Shown here: piece after piece, positions 35,922-43,663 of the stretch | Layout of the letters: every line of letters starts with the position of its first letter | How positions within the stretch are numbered: position 1 is the stretch's first letter | Origin: Acinetobacter sp. CFCC 10889 | GTDB taxonomy: Bacteria > Pseudomonadota > Gammaproteobacteria > Pseudomonadales > Moraxellaceae | Assembly (NCBI RefSeq): GCF_003268395.1 | Contig: NZ_LQXQ01000007.1 | Location: 1 to 64,000, forward strand | Direction of reading: 5' to 3' | DNA length: 64,000 bases | The notes under the pieces: generated by a model | The model's database searches: none | Seen by the model: only the letters and a program-made list of their open reading frames with translations | What the model was told of the DNA's origin: nothing | Made by a program: the position numbers and the translations under genes

Positions 35922-36596
35922 ATGGCTATTCCACGTATCGCAAGCTATCCGATGCCACAAGTACAACATTTTCCCACCAATAAAGTGAATTGGACAATTG
36001 ATCCGAGTCGTGCCGTACTGTTGGTACATGATTTACAGCAGTATTTCTTAGATTTTTATGATCAAAGCCAAGCGCCGATTCCTGAACTGATTCAACATTG
36101 TCGTCAGTTGTTAGATCAATGCCATGCACAAGGAATTCCTGTGTATTACACCGCTCAACCCGGTGATCAAAGTACAGAACATCGTCAATTACTCACCGAT
36201 TTTTGGGGCAAAGGTTTGGCGGCTGACCCGAATATTGTACAGATTATTCCGAGTTTACAGCCTGAAGAACAAGATACCATTTTGACCAAATGGCGTTATA
36301 GCGCATTTAAGAAAAGTGATTTTGAACAACGGATTAAGGATGCAGGACGTGATCAATTACTGATTTGTGGCGTTTATGCACACATTGGCTGTTTATTAAC
36401 TGCGGCTGAAGCCTTTATGTTGGATATGCAAGCCTTTTTAGTGGGGGATGCACTGGCAGATTTTAGTTTAGAAGAACATGAAATGGCACTGAAATATGCC
36501 ACAGGTCGTTGTGCCAAAGTGGTAGACACCGCAACAGTATTGACTGAATTACAAACGGCGTTAAAAACAGAATTAAAAATGGAGACGGTAAAATGA
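35922..36596 (+). CDS. entB: Isochorismatase (EntB/VibB N-terminal-like, without carrier domain)
   Basis: A 224-residue isochorismatase that removes pyruvate from isochorismate. LLVHDLQQYFLDF supplies the catalytic Asp, LTKWRYSAFKKSDF the Lys, and LLICGVYAHIGCLLTAAEAFMLDM the conserved GVYAHIGC core. In EntB, VibB, BasF and DhbB the C-terminus carries an aryl carrier domain; here that domain is a separate gene starting within the stop codon (ATGA overlap). Confidence 0.94.
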   Translation: MAIPRIASYPMPQVQHFPTNKVNWTIDPSRAVLLVHDLQQYFLDFYDQSQAPIPELIQHCRQLLDQCHAQGIPVYYTAQPGDQSTEHRQLLTDFWGKGLAADPNIVQIIPSLQPEEQDTILTKWRYSAFKKSDFEQRIKDAGRDQLLICGVYAHIGCLLTAAEAFMLDMQAFLVGDALADFSLEEHEMALKYATGRCAKVVDTATVLTELQTALKTELKMETVK

Positions 36597-36832
36597 GCCA
36601 CGCAGATTTAACGTTAGAGGGATTACGTCAAACCATTGCAAAACAACTTGAAATAGACGCAAGTGAAATTCAAAACGATGACAATTTATTTATGTTGGGT
36701 TTAGATTCAGTCAGTTTAATGACTTTGGTTGGACAATGGCGTGAACTTGGCATCAGTGTTGAATTCCAAGATTTGGTTGAAGAACCTACTTTAGAAGATT
36801 GGCAGCGCCGTTTAAAGCTCAGTCCTGCATGA
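36593..36832 (+). CDS. Stand-alone aryl carrier protein
   Basis: A 79-residue acyl/aryl carrier protein with the phosphopantetheine site LGLDSVSLM (Ser about residue 41). VEFQDLVEEPTLEDWQRRL is the last helix found in aryl carriers. It overlaps the isochorismatase gene by four bases, so the usual EntB fusion is split into two coupled genes. It carries 2,3-DHB from EntE to the condensation enzyme. No phosphopantetheinyl transferase is in the window, so one elsewhere must activate it. Confidence 0.93.
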   Translation: MSHADLTLEGLRQTIAKQLEIDASEIQNDDNLFMLGLDSVSLMTLVGQWRELGISVEFQDLVEEPTLEDWQRRLKLSPA

Positions 36833-36866
36833 TCAACGTATTACAAGAAAAGCGAGTGAATCTTCT

Positions 36867-38033
36867 ATGCAACTAGAAAATTATTATTCATCACAACAAT
36901 GGCAAAAAATCCAAAACTTTGCTGCCAATAAACCCAGTCCATTTTTAGTGGTCGATTTAGATCGGATTGAATTTAAATATCAGGAACTACAACAGAGTTT
37001 CCCCAAAGCACATATTTTTTATGCAGTGAAAGCTAACCCAAGTTGTGAAATTATTCAACGTTTAGATCAGCTTGGATCATATTTTGATATTGCTTCGATC
37101 TATGAATTAGACCGAGTGCTTGCCTGTGGGATTGCACCTGAACGCATTTCTTTTGGCAATACCATTAAAAAAGCCGCAGATGTGAAATATGCATACGACA
37201 AAGGTGTTCGTTTATTTGTTACGGATGCAGAGGCAGACTTAGCACAAATCGCACAGTGTGCACCAAATTCTCGTGTATTTGTACGTGTTTTGGTTGAATC
37301 AGGAACAACATCTGATTGGCCATTATCACGTAAATTTGGCTGCGATCCACAGATGGCAATTGATCTAATGGTGAAAGCCAAAAAAATGGGGCTACAACCC
37401 TACGGCGTATCATTTCATGTTGGCAGTCAGCAAAATGATGTCACCGTATGGCGTACAGCACTGAAAACGGTAAAGCAGGTCTTTGAAACCCTTGCACAGC
37501 AACATGGCATTCAACTTGAATTAATCAATGCAGGAGGGGGATTTCCTGCACAATATTTGGCAGATATTGACAGTATTCAAACCTATGCGCAGCAGATACA
37601 AGGCTATTTGGATGAATATTTTCAGCAAAAAATCACCTTGTTTTTAGAGCCTGGTCGTTCACTGGTTGGAGATGCAGGTGTGATTGTTTCGGAAATTGTG
37701 CTGATTTCCAATAAATCTGAGCAGGATGAAAAGCGTTGGATCTATACCGATGTGGGTGTATTTAATGGCTTGATTGAAACTTTGGGAGAAATGATTAAAT
37801 ATCCGATTTATACGCCTAAAATGCAAAATAATGCAGCTAAATCTAATGTGGTTTTGGCAGGTCCAACTTGTGACTCAACCGATATTATGTATGAAAAAAT
37901 CGCTTATCCTTTACCTAAAGATTTGGTGATGGGGGATCGTCTATATTGGTTAAGTACGGGTGCATATACCACATCTTATGCATCGGTTGAGTTTAATGGT
38001 TATCCACCACTGAAAACGTTTTATTTAGAATAA
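36867..38033 (+). CDS. PLP-dependent ornithine/lysine decarboxylase (fold type III)
   Basis: A 388-residue alanine-racemase-fold decarboxylase. FYAVKANP carries the PLP lysine (about residue 54). FHVGSQ, NAGGGFP and EPGRSLVGDAG are the cofactor-binding segments, and GPTCDSTDIMYE holds the Cys-Asp pair of eukaryotic-type ornithine decarboxylases. It lacks features of diaminopimelate decarboxylase that recognise the meso centre. As the last gene of the ent operon it probably makes putrescine or cadaverine for coupling to DHB. Ornithine versus lysine preference cannot be read here. Confidence 0.88.
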   Translation: MQLENYYSSQQWQKIQNFAANKPSPFLVVDLDRIEFKYQELQQSFPKAHIFYAVKANPSCEIIQRLDQLGSYFDIASIYELDRVLACGIAPERISFGNTIKKAADVKYAYDKGVRLFVTDAEADLAQIAQCAPNSRVFVRVLVESGTTSDWPLSRKFGCDPQMAIDLMVKAKKMGLQPYGVSFHVGSQQNDVTVWRTALKTVKQVFETLAQQHGIQLELINAGGGFPAQYLADIDSIQTYAQQIQGYLDEYFQQKITLFLEPGRSLVGDAGVIVSEIVLISNKSEQDEKRWIYTDVGVFNGLIETLGEMIKYPIYTPKMQNNAAKSNVVLAGPTCDSTDIMYEKIAYPLPKDLVMGDRLYWLSTGAYTTSYASVEFNGYPPLKTFYLE

Positions 38034-38050
38034 AAATCTTATTCACATGA

Positions 38051-38098
38051 AAATCAACCCAATTTCATCAAGATTTAGTGATGCTTTTGGGTTGATTT
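38051..38098 (+). terminator. Terminator of the siderophore operon
   Basis: AAATCAACCCA and TGGGTTGATTT form an 11-bp stem. A second, nested CATCA/TGATG pairing lies inside. It follows the decarboxylase gene directly. Confidence 0.75.
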
Positions 38099-38100
38099 AT

Positions 38101-38799
38101 TCAACAAATCAACAATAATCTATATTCACCCTCATTTTCCTGTGGTGCTCGATGTACGCAAGGTAAAACCTGCTGTGTAGGATGATCGACTGCTAAACGC
38201 CACAGATGCCCAACACCTAAATTGGTTGGCTTTGCATCTATGTTCGGCTGATAATGTAAATCGAAAAAATATTCTTCTAAAAAGTTTTCAAATTCAGCAT
38301 CTAAACCACCATGTAATTCTTGTAATTTTGCTCGAATTTCAGGAATTAAAATCTTTTGCTGAACCTGATCATTGGACACAATATCACTGGCAGCACCGTA
38401 ATAAGTACATAAAAAGGTATCTGTTTCAATTGGTGAACGATCAACATGAAAAGAATAAACATCGGTTGAAATAAAATCGAGTTCCTCATCACGTTCATAA
38501 TTTTTTAAAAGATTCAGTGTGGGCGATGCACCAAAATCAGTCAGTAACTGTATATCTTTTAAGATCATGTTTCGAGCAAGATTGGCATTTTCTGAAAGTT
38601 GTAAAGCACACAGATCATCGACAGAAATTTCAGTTATATTTTCATCTAATTCAAGTTTATTGACAATTTCTTTAAAATCACCCACTAAGTCACGCTGCCA
38701 ACAAAGAGCATTGATCTCACCTTGAAATTTTGTGTTGGTCAGTGCAGAGAAAGTAGAAACCACGCCAATTTGATGATGATCAAAAAGTGTATTTTTCAT
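38101..38799 (-). CDS. DUF1826-like protein
   Basis: About 232 residues from the ATG at 38799. INALCWQRDLVGDF, VYSFHVDRSPIETDTFLCTYYGAASDIV and the C-terminal HRAPQENEGEYRLLLIC fit DUF1826, a family of unknown function often seen near metal-homeostasis genes. FHVDRSP could hold a metal-binding His-Asp pair as in cupin-like oxygenases (inference). The frame stays open upstream to 38943, but those extra residues are Cys/His-rich nonsense-like sequence. The start is uncertain (38832 is an alternative). It lies between the biosynthetic operon and the receptor, so an iron link is possible. Confidence 0.6.
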   Translation of the reverse strand: MKNTLFDHHQIGVVSTFSALTNTKFQGEINALCWQRDLVGDFKEIVNKLELDENITEISVDDLCALQLSENANLARNMILKDIQLLTDFGASPTLNLLKNYERDEELDFISTDVYSFHVDRSPIETDTFLCTYYGAASDIVSNDQVQQKILIPEIRAKLQELHGGLDAEFENFLEEYFFDLHYQPNIDAKPTNLGVGHLWRLAVDHPTQQVLPCVHRAPQENEGEYRLLLIC

Positions 38800-38955
38800 A
38801 TCAGAATTAAATAATAATAAACTGTGACTCATCATACACGTAGTGCATGAGAAATGAGAATTCATTGCAAAGATTGTAATCATGTAGCAGGCAAAGTGAC
38901 GATGTTGCCTGCTACAAGAGGAAAAGAATATAAAGAATCTCAAAGAAATGAGGGG

Positions 38956-38981
38956 ATTGCCTCAATCATAGGGCAATCCTA
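38956..38981. terminator. Hairpin downstream of the receptor gene
   Basis: GGATTGCC and GGCAATCC form an 8-bp stem with a 10-base loop between the DUF1826-like gene and the receptor stop. There is no strong T run, so terminator function is only possible. Confidence 0.4.
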
Positions 38982-39052
38982 CAGCCTTTAATGGTATTAA
39001 CGTTTTGCAGAAATCTACTTTCGTTTTGAGCGAAATAAAAATCATCTAAAAC

Positions 39053-41578
39053 TTACCAATCATATTTTAAACCAACACGGAAGTTTGTAGGTTCACCATA
39101 GTAGCTATTTAAAGTCGATAAATGATATTTTTCATCAAATAAGTTATTCACATTTAAATTTGCTGTGAGGTTTTCATTGATTTTATAACGAGCCATTAAA
39201 TCAACAACAGTATAATTTTCTTGTTCAGATTTAAACTTATTGGTTCGTGTAACATATGCATAAGTATCGCTTTGCCAACGAATGCCTGTACCTATCGTTA
39301 AAGCTTGATCGAACTGCGGTAATGTATAAGAGGTAAATAATTTAGCAGTATTGCTTGGAATATCACTATTTAAGCTTTGACCTTTATTATCTTGGGAAAG
39401 ATTACGTGCAAAACTGGTAGAAATTTGCCATAAATCAGTAAGTTTTCCAGTTGCTTCTAGCTCAAAACCACGACTTTTGGTACCTGATTCAGCACGGTAT
39501 GGCGAAACTTTTTGCCCATTAGGCAATGTAATTTGTTCAGCCCCTGTGATTAAGATTGCTTTATTGTCTTCATTGGTTTGATAAATTGCAGCACCAAGAT
39601 TCAGTTGGTTATTAAAGAATGCGCCTTTAATACCTAGCTCGGTACTGTCACCGATCACAGGCTCAATAAATTCACCATGAATATCATAACGGTCTTGCGG
39701 GTTGAAAATATTGGTATAGCTGGCATAAGCTGTCCAATTTGGCGTAACGTCATAGGTTAAGCCAATATAAGGAATAACTTCTTTTTCTGCTTGTTTTTTA
39801 TTGGTTGCTATACCTCCTGTTTCTGGATTGGTTTTTGAAATCCGCTCCCAATCATCAAATCGAGCTCCAATAATCATCGCAAGTGGGTCAGCCAGTTTTA
39901 AACGTAGTGCACTAAAAGCGGACAAACTTTTTTCATCAGTACTATACCAACCATTGGTTTTAAGTTCTGGTTTAGGAGGATTATAACCATCCCAAGCGAA
40001 AATATTATCTATAGGACTAATATTCCAACCCGTTGAGCTAGGGCGTTTATTTTCACTTTTAGCATATGTTGTTCCAACGATCAGTTCATGCGTTTGATTA
40101 AATAAATCAAATGAGCCATTCAGGGTTAAATTAAATAAATCTTGAGTTGGTTTATAATCCCAGCGGGTGCCATACAGTACACTGCCAGCGCCTGTATCTT
40201 TATTTATGCCTGAACCTGAAAATACATAGCCAACTATTTCATCAGATGAGGTAATTGTCCGTGAAATCGTCCCTTTGGCTTTCCAATGTTCATTTAACTG
40301 ATGCTCAATATTGGCAAAATAGCCTGTTGTTGAGCGGTCTGTATTAGACCAATTTGCAGAAGCAGAATCTGATCGTGACCAATTAATCGCTGTACCATCT
40401 GTGTAGTAAGTAGGTAAACCACTACGAGCAACACCAGTCATATCAATTTGTTGATAACTTATACCTAAGCTTGCTGTCGTTTTATCCGATAGATCTGCTT
40501 CAATAACACCATAAGCAACTTTTCGCTCTTCATTATAGCGATCAATATAAGAGTCACCATCTTGATAAGCAAAAACAGCTCGACCACGTACATTACCTGA
40601 TGAGGCGAGCGGTGTGGAAATATCGAGATCTGTACGATATGTATCCCATGAACCCGCACTCGCACTAACTGAGGCTTTAAAATCTTTGAATGGTTTTTTT
40701 CGAACCATATTGATACTTGCACTGGCTGTACCTGCACCTGTCATTATGCCATTAGCACCACGAACGATTTCAAATCGGTCAAAAAGGGCAGTATCTTGGC
40801 TTTGGAAAATACTTGAATAAGAGCTAAGTAGCTTTACACCATCCAATAAATAATTGTCTACAGTTTGACCACGAGCATAAATAGGAGAATTATCTGAGCC
40901 AATATTTCCACCTTGTTTAATGGTTAAGCCTGCTGATTGGCGTGCGACATCTGTGAGTTGACTCAGATTTTGATCTTCCATTTGTTGGCGAGTCACTACA
41001 CTGACCAATTGTGGTGTTTCTTTTAAACTGAGCGTTAAACCTGTCGAAGCAGTCGTGGCTTGAGCAGTATACAAGTGAGTTTCTTCTGTGGTAATCACAT
41101 CATTTTTCTTTTTACTTGCAGTAAAAGTGACTGTGGGTAATTGCACAGGTGCATCCGAAGCGACATATACAGAATTACTTTGTCCATTATTCTGCATTTC
41201 ATGTGTTTGCATTTTTGCTGTTTGATGCACTGCATTATCTTTTAATTCAATAATATAACCACCATTTTCAAGTTTAATTGCTTCAAGTTGATGTGGTTTT
41301 AAAATTAACAATAAAGCTTGTTCTACAGAATAATTTCCTTTGAGTCCATTGCTCGCTTTTTGTATGAGTTGAGCTGTGTCATAACTCATTGTAGTTTTCG
41401 TTTGAATTGCCAATTGTTTCAGAACTTGATCAAGCGTGCCTTTTTCTATCGAAATATTTTGTGCTGTAGCCGCATAACTGATAGATGGGATTAAATTACA
41501 ACTGATTACTGGAATACCAATTAAAGCCGCTCGAATAGCTAAAATTAAGGAGTTTTTTACACGGAAATTTTGCATCAA
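39053..41578 (-). CDS. TonB-dependent ferric siderophore receptor with STN signalling domain
   Basis: An 841-residue outer-membrane receptor. A signal peptide ends at about residue 36 (SISYAA). A secretin/TonB short N-terminal (STN) domain follows (IEKGTLDQVLKQLAIQTKTTMSYD to LKPHQLEAIKLENGGYII), which contacts FecR-type proteins. The TonB box/plug begins near LPTVTFTASKKK and carries VRGANGIMTGAG. The 22-strand barrel ends in the aromatic GLKYDW. FhuE/FpvA/PupB-type features suggest a siderophore ligand, presumably the local catecholate. With FecI and FecR beside it, it should switch on its own synthesis when loaded. Confidence 0.93.
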   Translation of the reverse strand: MMQNFRVKNSLILAIRAALIGIPVISCNLIPSISYAATAQNISIEKGTLDQVLKQLAIQTKTTMSYDTAQLIQKASNGLKGNYSVEQALLLILKPHQLEAIKLENGGYIIELKDNAVHQTAKMQTHEMQNNGQSNSVYVASDAPVQLPTVTFTASKKKNDVITTEETHLYTAQATTASTGLTLSLKETPQLVSVVTRQQMEDQNLSQLTDVARQSAGLTIKQGGNIGSDNSPIYARGQTVDNYLLDGVKLLSSYSSIFQSQDTALFDRFEIVRGANGIMTGAGTASASINMVRKKPFKDFKASVSASAGSWDTYRTDLDISTPLASSGNVRGRAVFAYQDGDSYIDRYNEERKVAYGVIEADLSDKTTASLGISYQQIDMTGVARSGLPTYYTDGTAINWSRSDSASANWSNTDRSTTGYFANIEHQLNEHWKAKGTISRTITSSDEIVGYVFSGSGINKDTGAGSVLYGTRWDYKPTQDLFNLTLNGSFDLFNQTHELIVGTTYAKSENKRPSSTGWNISPIDNIFAWDGYNPPKPELKTNGWYSTDEKSLSAFSALRLKLADPLAMIIGARFDDWERISKTNPETGGIATNKKQAEKEVIPYIGLTYDVTPNWTAYASYTNIFNPQDRYDIHGEFIEPVIGDSTELGIKGAFFNNQLNLGAAIYQTNEDNKAILITGAEQITLPNGQKVSPYRAESGTKSRGFELEATGKLTDLWQISTSFARNLSQDNKGQSLNSDIPSNTAKLFTSYTLPQFDQALTIGTGIRWQSDTYAYVTRTNKFKSEQENYTVVDLMARYKINENLTANLNVNNLFDEKYHLSTLNSYYGEPTNFRVGLKYDW

Positions 41579-41644
41579 TTATCTCATCTGAAATCACATT
41601 TATCTAGTAAGTCGAATAAGATGAAAAAAGAGTTCATAATTAAT

Positions 41645-42611
41645 TCATTTTTTATGATCTAATTGTTTAACATAGAGCATATACGAACTATAAAAATCTA
41701 ATTTAAGCTGATGTGCAGAAGCGAGTGTTTCTAAACTTTGTTGGGGATCTGACAATGAAAATACCCCAGAAACAGGAATATCTTGAATCGCTTTATCTAT
41801 GAAATAATGTCCTTCTTGATAACGATAAAGCTCATGTAACACTTTTTTTTAAGGGCCAATTTTCAGCAACCAGTAAATGCTGTGTCCAATAAGGTTGATC
41901 ATTTTTTAAAGGAATCGATTTAGAAATAAAATGATCATCAAATACAGCACGATGCCCTTGTTGAATAACTTGAGTGGATGGTTGATGATGTGCATGAATT
42001 GCAACTGCATGCTGATATACATTGAGCTTTGTTTTATGGTTTTCGTGTAGGACTGAAAATTGTGTACCTAAAGCTTGCATATCGCCATATTGAGTTTCCA
42101 CAATAAAAGGACGCTTTTTCTGATCTTTTGCGGTTTCTATATAAATTTCACCACTGATCAATTCAACCGTTCGAGTTTGATGTGAAAAATGAATATTGAC
42201 ATAGCTATTGCTTGCTAATGTTAATTTAGATCCATCTTCTAAAGGAATATTCTTAATTTCACCAATATCAGTGTGATAGTCAGCTTGCCATTTTGACCAA
42301 GGTAATTGATACAAAAAAAATGTGAGCATAGAAAGACCGATTATGCTCAATAACGTATTATTTTTTAAAGTTTGATGAAATTCATTCTTTGAATGAGCAA
42401 AAGATTGATGTTTTAAATTTACGGGTAGTTCATTGAGTCCTGAGATGAATTTTTGCACTTGCTCAATGGCAAGTGCATTTTCAGGTTTTTGATTTTTCCA
42501 TTGTTCAAATTGCTGATATTGTTCACCAGTGACTTCTCCAGAATGTAGAATTACGAGCCAGTCAGTCGCTTCATCTAAAACTTGTTCGGATATTTTTTCT
42601 GGATTTGTCAT
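41645..42611 (-). pseudogene. fecR: FecR-like anti-sigma/sensor protein, frameshifted
   Basis: The first part (42611 to about 41850) encodes the DUF4880 N-terminus (DEATDWLVILHSGEV), one transmembrane helix (SIIGLSMLTFFLYQLPW) and the FecR domain (DGSKLTLASNSYVNIHF, RTVELISGEIYIETAKD). It stops just after AENWPLKK. The remaining 60 or so codons continue in another frame from 41842 and read as the normal C-terminal STN-like end (ELYRYQEGHYFIDKAI, PVSGVFSLSDP). The break is at a run of eight A on the coding strand (41843-41850); seven A would restore one frame of about 320 residues. It may be a true mutation, a phase-variable tract, transcriptional slippage, or a sequencing error. Confidence 0.85.
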
Positions 42612-42624
42612 AAGTGAATTAAAA

Positions 42625-43134
42625 TTATTGTTGTTGTAAGTTTATACAAGCAAGAAAAGCAAGCTTCATATCACGTTTTACGGTTGCTTCAGAAATTTGC
42701 AACTGTTCTGCAATGGTTTTGTAAGTCAAACCATCAAGTTGTGATAATAAAAACACTTGAGTTGCTCGTGCGGGTAATTTTTCTAAGACTTTATGGACTT
42801 GAAATAAAGTTTCTCTAATACAGATTTCGTGTTCAGCAGATGGATAGTATTCAGCAGGCAATTGGGCTAATGCCTCTAAATATAAACGTTCAACTTGTTG
42901 ATGACGCCAATGATCAATAATGACATGTTTGGCAATGCCGAGTAACCATGCTTTGGGTTCTTGAATATTTTCATGTTGATAATGGCTTTTTAGAGCACGA
43001 TAAAAAACTTCCTGACTTAAATCTTCAGATTGATGATGATGTTGAAGTTTATGCTTAAACCAAGAGAGTAAAGTCGTTTGATGTGCTTGATAAACATGGC
43101 TAAACCATAACTGTTTATGTACATTTAAATTCAT
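42625..43134 (-). CDS. fecI: ECF sigma factor of the FecI type
   Basis: A 169-residue sigma-70 family ECF factor. Region 2 includes EDLSQEVFYRALKSH and AWLLGIAKHVIIDHWRH; region 4 is LPARATQVFLLSQLDGLTYKTIAEQLQISEATVKRDM. It directs RNA polymerase to the receptor promoter after a signal through FecR. It starts downstream of a strong Fur-box-like site and is followed by fecR and the receptor gene. Confidence 0.93.
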   Translation of the reverse strand: MNLNVHKQLWFSHVYQAHQTTLLSWFKHKLQHHHQSEDLSQEVFYRALKSHYQHENIQEPKAWLLGIAKHVIIDHWRHQQVERLYLEALAQLPAEYYPSAEHEICIRETLFQVHKVLEKLPARATQVFLLSQLDGLTYKTIAEQLQISEATVKRDMKLAFLACINLQQQ

Positions 43135-43210
43135 CGAATAGCCTTAAAAACAGAATCAATCAAATCCAATTTCAAGAAAGAAATAGAATTTAATAAAATA
43201 TTTATTGAAT

Positions 43211-43229
43211 CTTAATGATAATCATTATT
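43211..43229. promoter_or_regulatory. Fur box upstream of fecI
   Basis: The core TAATGATAATCATTAT matches the Fur consensus at about 16 of 19 positions. It lies about 80 bases upstream of fecI and 120 bases upstream of the divergent DUF3649 gene. Confidence 0.8.
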
Positions 43230-43351
43230 AAATGCAATATTATTACTTACACAAAGTAACATTTATTTTGAGCTGTTTATCGATCTCATCCGTCTTAGTA
43301 GGTAACGATGCGTAATCACTGTATTACGTTTGCAATGTTAGTGGTCTAGTC

Positions 43352-43663
43352 ATGAAATCCCATTCTTTCAAACTCAATGCTCAACAGCATTATCGATTTA
43401 CTGTGTTTATACGCATTTTACTTGCCGTATTTGGTGGTTTTGGTGTGGCAAATTTAACAGTTGCTATGGTGGGATTATTCTTTCCAAGTCAACAGGCAAT
43501 TGCCACATATACAGGTTTTTTGCTCAGTTTTATTGTTTGGTTGGTGTTGATCTTGGCTGTATTTAGTATGAAAAGTACTTTGAAAGCAGTCAACTTATCC
43601 ATTGGTCTGTTATTGAGTCTTGGTTGTATCGTGAGTGCCTTAAAAACTTGGGGGAGCATATGA
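43352..43663 (+). CDS. DUF3649-like small membrane protein
   Basis: A 103-residue protein with three predicted transmembrane helices (YRFTVFIRILLAVFGGFGVANL at the start). It matches the small 'iron transporter' DUF3649 family, which usually precedes PepSY and DUF3325 genes in iron-uptake loci. Its stop overlaps the PepSY start (ATGA). The precise role is unknown, perhaps an accessory of inner-membrane ferric reduction. Confidence 0.8.
   Translation: MKSHSFKLNAQQHYRFTVFIRILLAVFGGFGVANLTVAMVGLFFPSQQAIATYTGFLLSFIVWLVLILAVFSMKSTLKAVNLSIGLLLSLGCIVSALKTWGSI

Noticed and set aside
36867..38033. Diaminopimelate decarboxylase (lysA) for lysine synthesis
   Set aside because: The GPTCDS motif and length fit ornithine/lysine decarboxylases better, and the gene is within a siderophore operon rather than next to dapF.
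38800..38943. Extended N-terminus of the DUF1826-like protein
   Set aside because: The extra 48 codons read as Cys/His/Phe-rich sequence unlike the family, and the frame is only open by chance in AT-rich DNA.
41832..41860. Programmed -1 frameshift at the A-rich tract of fecR
   Set aside because: The frame needed to join the halves is +1 (or -2), not -1, so the classical slippery-heptamer mechanism does not fit. Mutation or homopolymer slippage is preferred.
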